Shown here one piece after another: positions 27,671 through 37,541 of a stretch of DNA of 64,000 bases. Both the position numbers and the translations under genes were made by a program. Under the pieces are notes generated by a model, which had not been told where the DNA came from, ran no database searches, and saw only the letters and a list, made by a program, of their open reading frames with translations. Position 1 is the first letter of the stretch, and each line of letters opens with the position of its first letter. Source of the stretch: Brachybacterium sp. Z12 (GTDB taxonomy: Bacteria; Actinomycetota; Actinomycetes; Actinomycetales; Dermabacteraceae); the NCBI RefSeq assembly GCF_014400405.1, contig NZ_CP060496.1, positions 434,001-498,000 of the forward strand, written 5' to 3'.

Positions 27671-28617
27671 TTACAGTCGACCAGAATCGGCCTGCTCCGG
27701 GCTGGAGCGGAGATTACGGTGGTCGGGAACCGTCAGGGGTGGCGGGTGGTGAGACGGTGCGTCCTCACCGGAAACCGCCGACCACGCCGGGGAGTCGTAG
27801 CCCGACATCCCCGGCGGCATGGTCTGGTCGCTGCGGGGGCCCAGCGCGTCCCGGCCTCGGCGGGTGAGCTCGAACCAGGCGATCATGTCCGGTCCCGGGG
27901 CGCGCCCGCCGATGGCCGTCCAGGTGGTGCCGATGTGCTCGACCACCTCCGCGAGCGACATGTCCCAGGCGGTGAAGCGGCCGCCGGTGACGAAACCGGG
28001 CCGGATCTCGCCGCGGGCGAGCAGACGGGCCAGCAGGATCGGGCCGCGCCGCTCGAACTCCGGGTCCTCCAGCGCTCCTGCGTTCGCGAGCACCGTCACC
28101 ACGTGCCCCGGATGCAGCCACTGGTCGCGCCCCATCGCGAGCAGGCGCTCCTCGATCCCGCTGCGGGAGGAGGCGGTGTGCGCGGCGAGGAGCTCGGCCG
28201 TGGCATGCACCGCAGGCCCGGGCGGGCGATCGGTGAGCTCCCCTTCGCGGCGACATGCAGCAGCGCACCGCGGGGGCCTTCGAGCTGCCAGCGAGGGACC
28301 GTGCTCAGCCACAGCGGCCCCTGCGGGTTCTGCAGGGTCAGCGTCAGGTGGCCGTCGCCGAGCATCTCGGCGTCGCGGATCGTGGCGCCCACCAGGCGCG
28401 GATCGCGCAGACCGACGGCCGACGACGGGTCCTCGTCCAGCGCGGGACCGCCCAGCTGCTGGATCCGCGACTGCAGCACCCAGCCGCGGGCGGTGACCGT
28501 CCACGTGCCGCGGGAGGCGACGCGGGTGTGGATGATCGTCTGCCCGCGCAGGCCATCGAGCAGCGGATGGCGTTGCGGCTGGTGGCGGCCGGACAGCCCG
28601 GACAGGAAGGAGCGCAT
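27671..28617 (-). CDS. Conserved protein of unknown function (one frameshift)
   Basis: About 315 residues in two frames joined near 28225. The N-terminus (MRSFLSGLSGRHQPQRHPLL) lies at ATG 28617. The centre alternates short beta-strands (TIIHTRVASRGTWTVTARGW, HLTLTLQNPQGPLWLS), and the second half is helical with GIEERLLAMGRDQWLHPGHVV and AWDMSLAEVVEHIGTTWTAI. The C-terminal ~40 residues look disordered. I do not recognise it. It is divergent from the TetR regulator (72 bp between starts) and so may be that regulator's target. Confidence 0.6.
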
Positions 28618-28689
28618 GCCCCCATCCTGCCGCACAGCCTGCCGTAAACATGCAGGCCCTGGACATCTTGACGGGGCTACTATGAACAG

Positions 28690-29373
28690 ATGCCCAGCTC
28701 GAGTGACCGCGCTCCGGACCCCCGCCCGGCACGGACCAAGGCCGCGATCTTCGCCGCCGCCCGTGACCTGACTTCCACTGACGGCGACGTGACCGTCAAT
28801 GCTCTCGCGAAGCGGGCCGGCGTCAGCCGTGCCGCCTTCTACAGCCACTTCTCCGGCCTCGATGACCTGATGGGCGCGATGCTCCAGCAGATGTTCGATG
28901 CCGCATGGGAGCGGGGAGGGGCTTTCGCGGAGCAGGGACGGAGCCTGCACGAGGCGGTGCAGTTCGGTTTCGGGATGTTCGTGGCCTACGTCGAGCGGCA
29001 CCACGCCTTCCTGCGCGGCGCGCTGGACTGGAAGTTCTCCCACCGCACCTACATGATCCTGGTCGACACCATGACCCGGCTGCACGGAGTGGCCCTGGGC
29101 AGGCTCGGTGAGCAGGTGCCGACGCGTCTGCGGGGCGCGTCGGCCGGACGCAGCATCGCGGGCTCCGCACTGGCCCTGGCCGGGCGGTGGCTGGTGGAGA
29201 CCGAGCAGCAGGCGGCGGAGGGCGAGCCTCTGGATGCGACGAGCCTGCTCGAGGAAGTCCTGCTCTTCGCCCCCGGCTGGTACACGGGCCTGGGGCCGGA
29301 GGATCCGATCCCCGCGGCGGAGCTGCTCGAGGTGTGCCGCTCCTACGCCCCGCAGGACGTCCTCGACGGCTGA
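28690..29373 (+). CDS. TetR-family transcriptional regulator
   Basis: A 227-residue regulator. The N-terminal helix-turn-helix reads TKAAIFAAARDLTS, VNALAKRAGVSRAAFYSHF, with the typical AFYxHF end near residue 58. The C-terminal ligand-binding region has several aromatic residues (FGMFVAYVERHHAFLRG) and no closer match that I can name. It is divergent from the unknown gene at 28617, a common layout for TetR repressors and their targets. Intact. Confidence 0.88.
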   Translation: MPSSSDRAPDPRPARTKAAIFAAARDLTSTDGDVTVNALAKRAGVSRAAFYSHFSGLDDLMGAMLQQMFDAAWERGGAFAEQGRSLHEAVQFGFGMFVAYVERHHAFLRGALDWKFSHRTYMILVDTMTRLHGVALGRLGEQVPTRLRGASAGRSIAGSALALAGRWLVETEQQAAEGEPLDATSLLEEVLLFAPGWYTGLGPEDPIPAAELLEVCRSYAPQDVLDG

Positions 29374-29391
29374 GGCGGTCGCTGCCTCAGC
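29369..29391. terminator. Hairpin between tetR and the M20 peptidase gene
   Basis: GCTGAGGC-GGTCGCT-GCCTCAGC: 8-bp arms overlapping the end of the tetR gene, in the 28-bp gap between two convergent genes. Confidence 0.5.
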
Positions 29392-29401
29392 ACACGCTGT
29401 C

Positions 29402-30759
29402 TCAGCAGTCGCTGACCAGGCGCAGCAGCACCCTGGCCCCGAAGCGCACCGCATCGACTGGTACCCGTTCGTCCACGCCGTGGAACAGCGGGGCGAAGTC
29501 GAGATCGGCGGGCAGCTGCAGGGGCGCGAATCCGTACCCGGTGATCCCCAGTGCGCTCAGCGGCTTGTTGTCCGTCCCGGCGCTCAGGCAGTAGGGGAGC
29601 ACCCGTGAGCCCGGGTCCTCCGCCTGGATCGCGGCGGTCATCGCCTCGACCAGCGGGCCCTCCCGCGGGGAGTCCACCGAGACACCGAGGTGGTCCACGA
29701 TCACCTCGACATGCTCCCCGGTGAGCTCGTCCAGCAGTTCCAGCAGCTGCTCCTGGTGGCCGGGCAGGAAGCGGCAGTCGATGCCGGCCTCGGCGGTCTG
29801 CGGGATGACGTTGACCTTGTAGCCGCTGGAGAGCATGGTCAGGTTCGCCGAGTCGCGCAGCGTCCCGGAGACGAACTGGCGCGCCCCGCCGGTCAGTGGG
29901 AGGAACGACTCGATGTCGTCCTCGTCCCAGCCCACGCCGGTGATCTCGGTGATCCCGTCGAACAGGGCCCGCACGCTGGCGATGAACTCGATCGGGAACT
30001 CGTGCTCGTCGATCGCGGTGATCGCGCGGGCGAGGCGCACGATGGCGTTCTCGTCATTGGGGACGGAGCCGTGCCCGGCCCGGCCATGGGCGCGCAGGCG
30101 CCCCAGGCGATGCCCTTCTCCGCCGTCTGGACCAGGTAGGCGCGCACATCCTGACCGGTGTCCTTCTCCGGGAGGGTGATCGAATAGCCGCCCACCTCGC
30201 TGATCGCCTCGGTCATGCCGTCGAACAGCTCAGGATGGTTCTCGACCAGCCATTGCGCACCCCACACGCTGCCGTTCTCCTCGTCGGCGAAGAAGGCGAA
30301 CATGAGGTCGCGGGGAGGGGTCTGCCCCGTGCGGGCGATATGGCGGGCGATCGCGAGGATCATCGCGACCATGTCCTTCATGTCCACGGCGCCGCGGCCG
30401 TAGATCATGCCGTCGATCAGCTCCGCGCCGAAGGGGTCCACGGACCAGTCCTCCGCCTTCGCGGGGACCACGTCGAGGTGGCCGTGCAGGATGAGGCCCC
30501 CGCGAGTGCGGTCCTCCCCGGGGATCGTCACCATCACGCTGGGGCGGCCGGGCGCGGATTCGATCACCGTCGGCTCCAGGCTCACCTCGCGCAGCTTGCC
30601 GACCACGTATTCCGCGGCTTCGCTCTCGCCCCTGCCCCAGGTGGCGGGGTCGTTGCCCCCGAAGTTGGTGGTGTCGATACGGATCAGCTCGCGGGTGAAG
30701 CGGACCGCCTCGTCCTGCAGGACGGCGAGCTCATCGGCGGTGGGGGCGGCGATCGGCAT
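29402..30759 (-). CDS. M20-family metallopeptidase (one frameshift)
   Basis: About 452 residues in two frames joined near 30095. Metal-binding motifs are HGHLDVVP (first His/Asp) and GRGAVDMKD (bridging Asp), then FFADEENGS (catalytic Glu and ligand). The lid domain contains HGRAGHGS across the break, and the last ligand is in PLFHGVDERVP. These di-zinc enzymes act as dipeptidases, deacylases or acetylornithine deacetylases; this one resembles the group annotated as M20/M25/M40 peptidases, and the true substrate is open. It starts MPIAAPTADE at ATG 30759. Confidence 0.88.
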
Positions 30760-30826
30760 GCCGGGGTCCTCCTGGGGGTCGGGTGCCCTCACCGTACTCG
30801 GCCGCGCCCGACCCCTAGGAGAGCGC

Positions 30827-31310
30827 TCAGCCCTCGAAGTGGGCGCGCATGAACCACTGGAACTTCTCGAGCTCCGCAGTCTGGCCGATCAGCAGGTCCT
30901 CGGTGACCGGGTCCAGCTCGCCAGCGAGGGTGATCGCCTTGCGGTTGGAGGCGATCACGCCGTTGTAGACCTCGTCCAGGGCCTTCAGGTGCTCCTGCGA
31001 ATCGGCCTTGCCGAGGTTGTAATCGGACCAGCTGCGGTCGGAGACCAGGCGTCCGGGGTGCCGACGACGGGGACGCGCCCAGCTGGGCGATCCGCTCCGC
31101 GACCTCGTCGGCGTAGCCGCGCACCAGCTCGACCTGTGGGTCGAGCATCTCGTGCACCGCGATGAAGCGGGACCCGGTCACGTTCCAGTGCGCGTGCTTG
31201 AGGGTGAGGTGCAGATCGTTCATCGCGTGGAGGCGATCCTGGAGGGACTCCACCAGGCGCACCGAGTCATCGGTGCCGAGGCCGGGAATGGTGTAAGCGA
31301 GGTCAGCCAT
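30827..31310 (-). CDS. dps: Dps-family DNA-protecting ferritin-like protein (two frame errors)
   Basis: About 161 residues after restoring two single-base losses near 31055-31070 (the region then reads ASPVVGTPGRLVSDRSW). The ferroxidase site appears in TLKHAHWNVTG and HEMLDPQVELVRGYADEVAE, conserved in Dps. After the break the frame reads LGKADSQEHLKALDEVYNGV and ends KFQWFMRAHFEG. Dps dodecamers store iron and shield DNA from peroxide. The start is ATG 31310. An iron-regulator-like palindrome lies 105 bp upstream, which matches DtxR/IdeR control of such genes in other actinobacteria. Confidence 0.88.
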
Positions 31311-31414
31311 GTCATCTCCTGAATATCGTGTCGAAAGGTCTTGCTCGTCAGTCTCATCCATACCAACGACAAGCGGAAGCCGAGTGTTCCTGCAGGTCGT
31401 GATCTGTCGCTCAC

Positions 31415-31433
31415 GCAGGTGAGGCTCACCTGC
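31415..31433. promoter_or_regulatory. Putative DtxR/IdeR iron box upstream of dps
   Basis: GCAGGTGAGGCTCACCTGC, a 19-bp palindrome, matches the DtxR/IdeR consensus TTAGGTTAGGCTAACCTAA at 13 of 19 positions, with differences mostly at the ends. It lies between dps and the divergent gene at 31532. Confidence 0.6.
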
Positions 31434-31531
31434 ATGAACTTCCGCCAGGAGGGATCGCCGACCGATCAGTCGAACTCCCGGATGCCGTCCGTACGATGGG
31501 GGCATCCCGCCCGATCCCGCAGGAGGCGTCC

Positions 31532-32332
31532 ATGGTGCAGATCTTCACCCTCAGAGAGCGGCTCGCGATGCTGCCGGGCACGGTGCGCCGGCGCGCCGAG
31601 GCGACGCATGTCCGCACGACGGTGATCGCCGACGCCCGGGCCGTGGCCCCGGAGATCCCGCGTGATGCGGAGGCGGGCCATCTGGAACGAGCGGCGCGCC
31701 GTCTGCTGCGCCGCGCCGCGCAGGATGAGTTCGCGCGGGAAGGGGTGGTCCGGGTGACGCTGCCCGAGGAGACGGGCCGCGCCGACCTGCGCCGCGCCGA
31801 TATCGCCGGGGACGCGAGCTTCCACGCCTTCGTCGAGGATGTGCTCAGCGCCGTCGACATCGCCCCCAGCCTGCTGGAGCGCGACGATGCGGTGGATCTG
31901 CGCGATGCTCGCGGCTCCTCCGACGCCTACGGGCTCTCACCCGAGGTCGCCTCGGACCTGGCCTCGTACCTGCTGGGGCGGGCCCATGTGCTGCAGGAGG
32001 GCGCCGCGGAGCTCGAGGAGTACCTGGAGGAGCAGGCCGCTCAGATCCGCGAGGACGTGCGCGGCGTCCTGGTGCGGCAGGTGCGGGTCCCGCTCGAGCT
32101 GAAGGTGGCGCGGGACCGGCACGAGCGGATCGAGAGCGGAGAGATCGACGTGGCCGCGGCGCAGACAGCCGACGGCGACCACCGCAGCCCCGCCGATATC
32201 GGCCGACGGGCCCGGGCCGCCTTCGACCTCGCCCAGTCCGAGGCGGGGCGCGCCGCGTTCGGGGCACTGCGCTCGGGTGCCGAGCGGGCCTATGGCCGGT
32301 ACGGGCACCGCGACGACAAGGACGGTTCCTAG
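31532..32332 (+). CDS. Conserved hypothetical protein
   Basis: A 266-residue soluble protein from ATG 31532, with a textbook AGGAGG 6 nt upstream. No membrane segment or signal. The sequence is strongly helical and charged (LERAARRLLRRAAQDEFARE; LEEYLEEQAAQIREDVRGV, a likely coiled coil). I do not recognise a domain. It is divergent from dps across the putative iron box, so iron could affect both genes, but that is inference. The frame is intact. Confidence 0.7.
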   Translation: MVQIFTLRERLAMLPGTVRRRAEATHVRTTVIADARAVAPEIPRDAEAGHLERAARRLLRRAAQDEFAREGVVRVTLPEETGRADLRRADIAGDASFHAFVEDVLSAVDIAPSLLERDDAVDLRDARGSSDAYGLSPEVASDLASYLLGRAHVLQEGAAELEEYLEEQAAQIREDVRGVLVRQVRVPLELKVARDRHERIESGEIDVAAAQTADGDHRSPADIGRRARAAFDLAQSEAGRAAFGALRSGAERAYGRYGHRDDKDGS

Positions 32333-32781
32333 ACCCCGGCCTTCAGGGCCAGCTGCCGCTTGATCCGCGCGAGCATCCCCGCCATCCCGTTCAGCCGCAG
32401 CGGGCTGACCACCTCGGCCAGCCCGAGCTCGGTGGTGACCGTCTCCGGGGTGTCGAGCACCTCGCCGACGGGTCTGCCGTCGAGCGCCTCCGCCAGGATC
32501 GCGGCGAAGCCGCGGGTCGTCGGTGCCTCCGGCGGGGCGGAGAAGAACAGACGCGCAGTCGCCTCGCGGCCGCCGCCCTCCACTTCCGTGATCAGGAAGA
32601 TCGGTGACTGGCACTCGGGGACCGGCTCGAGCAGCTCCGGATGCTCCGCATAGCGCTCCGGCAGGGCCGGCAGGCCGTTGGCGAACTCCAACAGCAGCTG
32701 CAGCCGGTCCCGGCCGGTGAGGGCGTGGAAGTCGTCGGCGATCTCGGCGAAGGCGCCGGGCAGTGCGGTGCCTTCGGTCAT
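32329..32781 (-). CDS. sufE: SufE-family cysteine desulfurase activator
   Basis: A 150-residue protein that takes persulfide sulfur from a cysteine desulfurase for Fe-S cluster assembly. PECQSPIFL contains the sulfur-accepting Cys, and [20 protein letters not shown] and [18 protein letters not shown] are family signatures. It starts MTEGTALPG at ATG 32781, which overlaps the stop of the sulfurtransferase gene (ATGA). This rhodanese-SufE pairing is frequent in actinobacteria. No sufBCD genes are in the window; a desulfurase-like gene is far away at 59456. Confidence 0.92.
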   Translation of the reverse strand: MTEGTALPGAFAEIADDFHALTGRDRLQLLLEFANGLPALPERYAEHPELLEPVPECQSPIFLITEVEGGGREATARLFFSAPPEAPTTRGFAAILAEALDGRPVGEVLDTPETVTTELGLAEVVSPLRLNGMAGMLARIKRQLALKAGV

Positions 32782-33692
32782 CGTGCGGGGACCTCGCCCG
32801 GCTCGGTGCCCTGCGCGATCGGCAGGCGCACGCCGTTGCCCCACTCGGTCCAGGAGCCGTCGTAGTTGCGCACGTTCTCAAAGCCCAGCAGGTACGTCAG
32901 CACGAACCAGCTGTGCGCCGAGCGCTCACCGATGCGGCAGTACACGATCGTGGGAGTCGTGGTCTCGAAACCGAGCTCCGACTGGTAGATCTCCTCCAGC
33001 TCGGCGCGGGACTTGAAGCGGCCGTCCTCGGCGGCGGCGCGGGCCCACGGCACGGAGCGGGCGGTGGGGATGTGCCCGCCGCGCACGGTGCCCTCCTGCG
33101 GGTAGTCCGGCATGTGGGTGCGCTCGCCGGAGTACTCCTGCGGGGAGCGCACGTCGATCAGCGGGCCGCCGAGGAAATCCAGCACGTCCTCGCGGTAGGC
33201 GCGGATCGGAGCGTCCTCGCGCTCCACGACAGGGTAGCCGGTGGTCGGTGCGGGACGGCCGTCGTCGGAGGTGGTCATCTCGCGGCCCTCGGCCTGCCAG
33301 GCCGCACGGCCGCCGTCGAGCAGGCGCACGTCCGCATGTCCGAACAGCTCGAAGACCCACAGCGCGTACGCCGCCCACCAGTTCGACTTGTCGCCGTAGA
33401 CCACGACGGTGGTGTCACGGGTGATGCCGGCGGCGTCCATCAGCTTCGCGAAGCCCTCACCGTCGACGTAGTCGCGGGTGACGGGATCGTTGAGATCCAG
33501 GTGCCAGTCGATCTTCACCGCGCCGGGGATGTGGCCGGTCTCGTAGAGCAGCACGTCCTCGTCGGACTCGACGACCACGAGGTCCGCCGGGCGCCCGGCG
33601 GCGAGCTGATCGGCGAGCCACTGCGTGGTCACCAGCTTCTCGGGGCGGGCGTACTCCTGCAGGGCAGGGGTGGGGTCAGCAGAAACGGTCAT
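32778..33692 (-). CDS. Thiosulfate/3-mercaptopyruvate sulfurtransferase, two rhodanese domains
   Basis: A 304-residue two-domain rhodanese. The first, inactive domain has [22 protein letters not shown]; the second has [13 protein letters not shown] and the active-site loop VYCRIGERS with the catalytic Cys. The CRIGERS loop is the form typical of actinobacterial SseA/CysA thiosulfate sulfurtransferases. It moves sulfane sulfur to cyanide or a thiol acceptor; the coupled sufE gene suggests delivery to Fe-S assembly. It starts at ATG 33692. Intact. Confidence 0.93.
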   Translation of the reverse strand: MTVSADPTPALQEYARPEKLVTTQWLADQLAAGRPADLVVVESDEDVLLYETGHIPGAVKIDWHLDLNDPVTRDYVDGEGFAKLMDAAGITRDTTVVVYGDKSNWWAAYALWVFELFGHADVRLLDGGRAAWQAEGREMTTSDDGRPAPTTGYPVVEREDAPIRAYREDVLDFLGGPLIDVRSPQEYSGERTHMPDYPQEGTVRGGHIPTARSVPWARAAAEDGRFKSRAELEEIYQSELGFETTTPTIVYCRIGERSAHSWFVLTYLLGFENVRNYDGSWTEWGNGVRLPIAQGTEPGEVPAR

Positions 33693-33838
33693 CAGTTCAC
33701 CTTTCGACGGTCGATGGCACGCGACATATGCCCCCAGTCTGTCACCACCTCCCGGACAATGGCGTGCGGGGCCCTTCGCCCTGGGCGGACATCCGCGAAG
33801 CCCTTCCCCTGCGCCCGAGCGGCTCCTACGGTGGGCGC

Positions 33839-34262
33839 ATGGAGAACCTGGATCAGGAACCCGTCATCCCCCCCCCTCGATGTCACCGTCCTGGACTGTC
33901 CCGACGCACTGCAGCTCGCGACCTTCTACGCCAAGCTCCTGGGCTGGCGCGTCGAGGAGGGCAGCGACTCCGACTGGGCAGAGCTGCTCCCGCCGCGCGG
34001 CAGGGTCTCGGTCGACGAGCCCGGCGGGGAGGCCTCCCTCGCCTTCCAGCGGATCGACGACTTTCAGCGCCCCACCTGGCCGGCCGGTGAGCACCCCCAG
34101 CAGTTCCACCTCGACTTCTCGGTCACGGACATCGATGCCGCCGAGCCCCGAGCCCTTGCGCTCGGCGCGGTCATCCATGAGCATCAGCCCTCCGGATCGG
34201 GCGGCTTCCGGGTCTACCTCGACCCGGCAGGGCACCCTTTCTGCCTGTGCCGCTCCGCCTGA
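33839..34262 (+). CDS. VOC-superfamily (glyoxalase-like) protein (one frameshift)
   Basis: About 140 residues. The frame changes in a 9-C run at 33868-33876; eight C would restore [18 protein letters not shown]. The domain has [39 protein letters not shown], and ends [15 protein letters not shown], as in the glyoxalase/bleomycin-resistance fold used by lyases and dioxygenases. Metal ligands His (QFHLDF) are present, but the substrate is unknown. The start is ATG 33839. Confidence 0.82.
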
Positions 34263-34280
34263 GAGGAGGAGCCCGACGTG

Positions 34281-34320
34281 CCGAGCCGCCCCACCTCCGG
34301 ACGGGTGGGGCGGCTCGGCC
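34281..34320 (+). terminator. Terminator after the VOC gene
   Basis: A perfect 16-bp G+C stem (34281-34296 with 34305-34320) with loop TCCGGACG, 18 bp after the stop. No U-tract. Confidence 0.75.
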
Positions 34321-34437
34321 GACGTGAACAGAACCGAGGGACCTGTTCCCGCAGCGTTCATCAGAGCGTCGTCGGCCTGTGACCAGCCACTCCTACCGTG
34401 GGAGCGCTTCCACCCGCGCTGCCCCTGAGGAGTTTCC

Positions 34438-35787
34438 GTGAGCGACACCGTCCAGACCGACCGTCCTGAGACCACCGCCTCCGCCGCCGGAGAGCGTCGG
34501 CGCCTGGTGGTGCTCTCGGTCGACGCGATGAGCGACGTCGATGTGCCCTTCGCCCGCACCCTGCCGAACTTCGCCCGCATCCTCGGTGGTGCCTGGGGCA
34601 GCGCCGAGGCGATCTACCCCACCGTGACCTACCCCAACCACACCGCGCAGACCACCGCCCGCACGGCAGACGGGCACGGCATCTACGCGAACGAGAAGGT
34701 CACCCCGGGAGTGCGCACGCCCGAGTGGTTCTGGGACGCCCGCGACATCGCCAGCCCCACGATCTTCGACCTCGCCAAGGAGCAGAGCCTCACCACCGCC
34801 GCGGTGGGCTGGCCGGTCACCGGCTGGTCCCCGTCGATCGACATCGCCGTGCCCGAGATCTGGGACCGCGCCGGCCTCGAGCCGACCCTCGCCGTGCTGC
34901 GGGACGCCTCCTCGCCGCGCGGCCGCGAGTACGTGGACCGCCATGCGGGCGAGATCAGCTGGCAGCGCAAGCACGTCTTCGGCCGTTTCAACACCTCCGT
35001 CGCGACCGACATCCTGCGCACCGACCGGCCCGACGTGCTGTTCGTGCACCTGGTGGACGTGGACTCCGCCCGCCACGCCACCGGCCGCTTCACCCCCGAG
35101 GTGAAGGAGGCCTTCGAGCGGGTCGATGGCTGGATCGGCGAGATTCTCACCGCCCTCGAGGACGCCGAAATCGCGGAGGAGACCAACGTCGCGATCGTCT
35201 CCGACCACGGGCACGTCGAGGTGGGCCGCTGCTTCCGGGCCAACAACCTGCTGGTCGAGCGGGGCTTCGTGCGGCTCGATGAGGCCGGCGAGGTCAGCAG
35301 CTGGGACGCCTGGGTGCACGGCTGCGGGCTCACCGGCCAGCTGCACCTGAACCCCGAGGCGGACGACGCCGCCCGCGAGAAGGTGCTCGCCCTGGTCCAG
35401 GAGTGGGTCGAGGACCCCGAGATCCCCGTCGCGGCCTTCCACCCGCTGGCGGACATGCGCGCGGACTACGGCTACTCCGGTCCATTCCTCGGCGTGCTCG
35501 AGGGCACCAGCGGCACCAACTTCCAGAACCTCTGGGAGGGGCGCTCGCTGTACGGCCGCTTCGATGAGGACTACACCTTCCTGCTCTCCCAGCACGGCCA
35601 CCTGCCCGAGCAGGACATCCAGGCAGTGTTCGCGATGACCGGACCCGACATCGCCGAGGGCACGCGCTTCACCCGCTGCACCGTCCCCGACGAGGCGGTG
35701 ACCTTCGCCCACCTGCTGGGCCTGACGTTCCCCGAGGCCGACGGCGCCGTGGTCAGCGAGATGCTGCGGGTGCCGGCGAGGCGCTGA
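34438..35787 (+). CDS. Alkaline-phosphatase-superfamily phosphodiesterase/nucleotide pyrophosphatase
   Basis: A 449-residue enzyme of the type I phosphodiesterase family (PF01663). Metal ligands and nucleophile are visible: LVVLSVDAMSD (first Asp), IYPTVTYPNHT (nucleophilic Thr), FVHLVDVDSARHATG (Asp, His), IVSDHGHVEV (Asp-His) and LSQHGHLPEQ (last His). No signal peptide, so it is presumably cytoplasmic. Substrate may be nucleotides or phosphodiesters. The start is GTG 34438, with GAGGAG-like bases upstream (TGAGGAG). Intact. Confidence 0.88.
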   Translation: MSDTVQTDRPETTASAAGERRRLVVLSVDAMSDVDVPFARTLPNFARILGGAWGSAEAIYPTVTYPNHTAQTTARTADGHGIYANEKVTPGVRTPEWFWDARDIASPTIFDLAKEQSLTTAAVGWPVTGWSPSIDIAVPEIWDRAGLEPTLAVLRDASSPRGREYVDRHAGEISWQRKHVFGRFNTSVATDILRTDRPDVLFVHLVDVDSARHATGRFTPEVKEAFERVDGWIGEILTALEDAEIAEETNVAIVSDHGHVEVGRCFRANNLLVERGFVRLDEAGEVSSWDAWVHGCGLTGQLHLNPEADDAAREKVLALVQEWVEDPEIPVAAFHPLADMRADYGYSGPFLGVLEGTSGTNFQNLWEGRSLYGRFDEDYTFLLSQHGHLPEQDIQAVFAMTGPDIAEGTRFTRCTVPDEAVTFAHLLGLTFPEADGAVVSEMLRVPARR

Positions 35788-35848
35788 TCCTGCAACTCCG
35801 CTGCGGGTGCCACGTGGTCTGCTCGTCGACCCCGGCCGCGCCGGCGGC

Positions 35849-36855
35849 TCAGCTCGCGTAGGCCTCGAAGGACTCGCGGATCTGCGCGGCGGAGGCACCG
35901 GAGGCGAGCTGCGCCTGCAGCAGCAGCCGCGCCTTCGCCGGCGGGAGGAACCCGGCCATGACCGCGCCCGCGTCCAGCAGGTCCACCTCGCTGCCGGGAT
36001 AGGCGTAATGGTGGGTGGAGGTGCCGCCCGCGGCGATGCGGGTCGCGACCACCACGGGTGTGCCGGCGTCGAGCAGACGGCGCAGGCGCGGCATCGCGGC
36101 GGGGGAGACGTGCCCCATCCCCACCCCGGCGATGACCAGGCCTGCCAGGTGCTCGGAGCCCAGGGCGTCCAGCAGGGCGAAGTCCTCATCGAGGCCTGCG
36201 GTGAGGACCGGGACCGGCGGGAACCGGTCCGGGAGGCTGCCCCGCAGCGGGTCGGGGCGGGGCAGGGGGCGGTGGAGCAGGCGCAGCTGTCCTGCATCGA
36301 TCATCCCCACCGCTCCGGACGGTGCCGAGGTGAAGGCCGCAACCGAGCGGGAGGAGGCCTTGGAGACCTGGTCCGCGAGATGCGCATGGCCGTCGAACAC
36401 CACCAGCACGCCGAGGCCCCGGGAAGCGGGGAGGCCGCCGCGCGGACCGCGTCGTGCAGGTTCGCGGGCCCGTCGGCGCCCGGAGCGCTCGCCGGCCGCA
36501 TCGCGCCCGTGAGCACCAGCGGTGCCTCCCGATCCCAGCAGCGGTTCAGCAGGAACGCCGACTCCTCGAGGGTGTCGGTGCCATGGGTGAGGACCACGCC
36601 GTCCGCGCCGGCATCGACCGCCGCGCGGGCCCGCTCGAGCACCTCCCGCAGATGGCGAGGCCGCACATCGGAGGAGGAGACGTTCGCGATCGCGTGCGAG
36701 GTGAGCGCGACACCGTCCACCCCCGTCGCCGAGAGGCGCCGGCCAGCGGCATCGTCGGGGCGGGCATGGCGGCCCGGCGACTCCTGGGCCATGAAGATGG
36801 TGCCGCCCAGGGTCAGCAGGGTGACGGCTGACGGTGCCGCGGACGTGCCGGTCAC
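35849..36855 (-). CDS. L-asparaginase (one frameshift)
   Basis: About 335 residues in two frames joined near 36430. The first catalytic Thr is in VTLLTLGGTIFM, and VVLTHGTDTLEESAFLL is the second motif (HGTDTLEE), both typical of bacterial type I/II asparaginases. The C-terminal domain has LAGLVIAGVGMGHV and PVVVATRIAAGGT. It hydrolyses Asn to Asp and ammonia; there is no signal peptide, so a cytoplasmic form is likely. The start is a GTG at 36855 overlapping the stop of the SRPBCC gene (GTGA), so the two are coupled. Confidence 0.9.
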
Positions 36856-37504
36856 GACAGCTCCGGCTCCTCGCCCAGGTAGAAGGCAGCGGTGCGCACC
36901 GAGGCCTTGCGGGCCGGCTTCTTGTCCACGCCGGTGGCGACATGCGCCTCGAACCAGGCCTCCGCCGTGGCGTGGGTGAACTCCGCGCCCTCGGGGAGCC
37001 CGCGAAGTCGCCGAGCCGCCTGATCAGATCCGCTGCCGGGTCCTCGAGGTGGAGGGCCAGTGCGTAGAGCGCCGCATCCCAGCCGCAGCCGACCGCGGCC
37101 GGGCCGAAGGTCTTCCAGTGCGCGTCGAGCGGGACGGTGTGGCGCAGGGTGAAGCGGGAGCCGGCGGCGGCACCCTCCTCATCGGCCTCCACCGGGGCGA
37201 CCAGCAGCTCCATCTCGCTCTTGCTCGTGCCGAGCTCCCAGCTCAGCAGCAGGCGGTGGGGCTCCTCGACGGCGAGCACGCTGCCGCGGGTCTCCATATC
37301 GGGCAGCTCGAAGCGGCCGCCCTCGACCACTTCACCGCTGGCGCGGCCGAACCACACCTCGAGATGCGAGCCGATCGAGAGCGCGGACCACAGCTCCTCT
37401 GGGTGCACCGGGAAGGTCTGCTCGAGCGCGACGGTGGCGTGCTCGCGGGTGAGGGTGACGGTGCGCGTGACGTCGGTCAGCTGGCTGGTGGGCGTGGCGG
37501 TCAT
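36852..37504 (-). CDS. SRPBCC/AHSA1-family protein (one frameshift)
   Basis: About 217 residues in two frames joined near 37005. The START-like AHSA1 fold (PF08327) shows ALEQTFPVHPEELWSALS, WFGRASGEVVEGGRFELPD, and RLLLSWELG, and ends with VGCGWDAALYALALHLED. Members bind hydrophobic ligands or act as Hsp90 activators. It starts MTATPTSQLTD at ATG 37504. The stop TGA overlaps the GTG start of the asparaginase gene. Confidence 0.82.
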
Positions 37505-37541
37505 GGGGCTCCTTCGGAGGCGGGGTGATGGACCCACTGTG

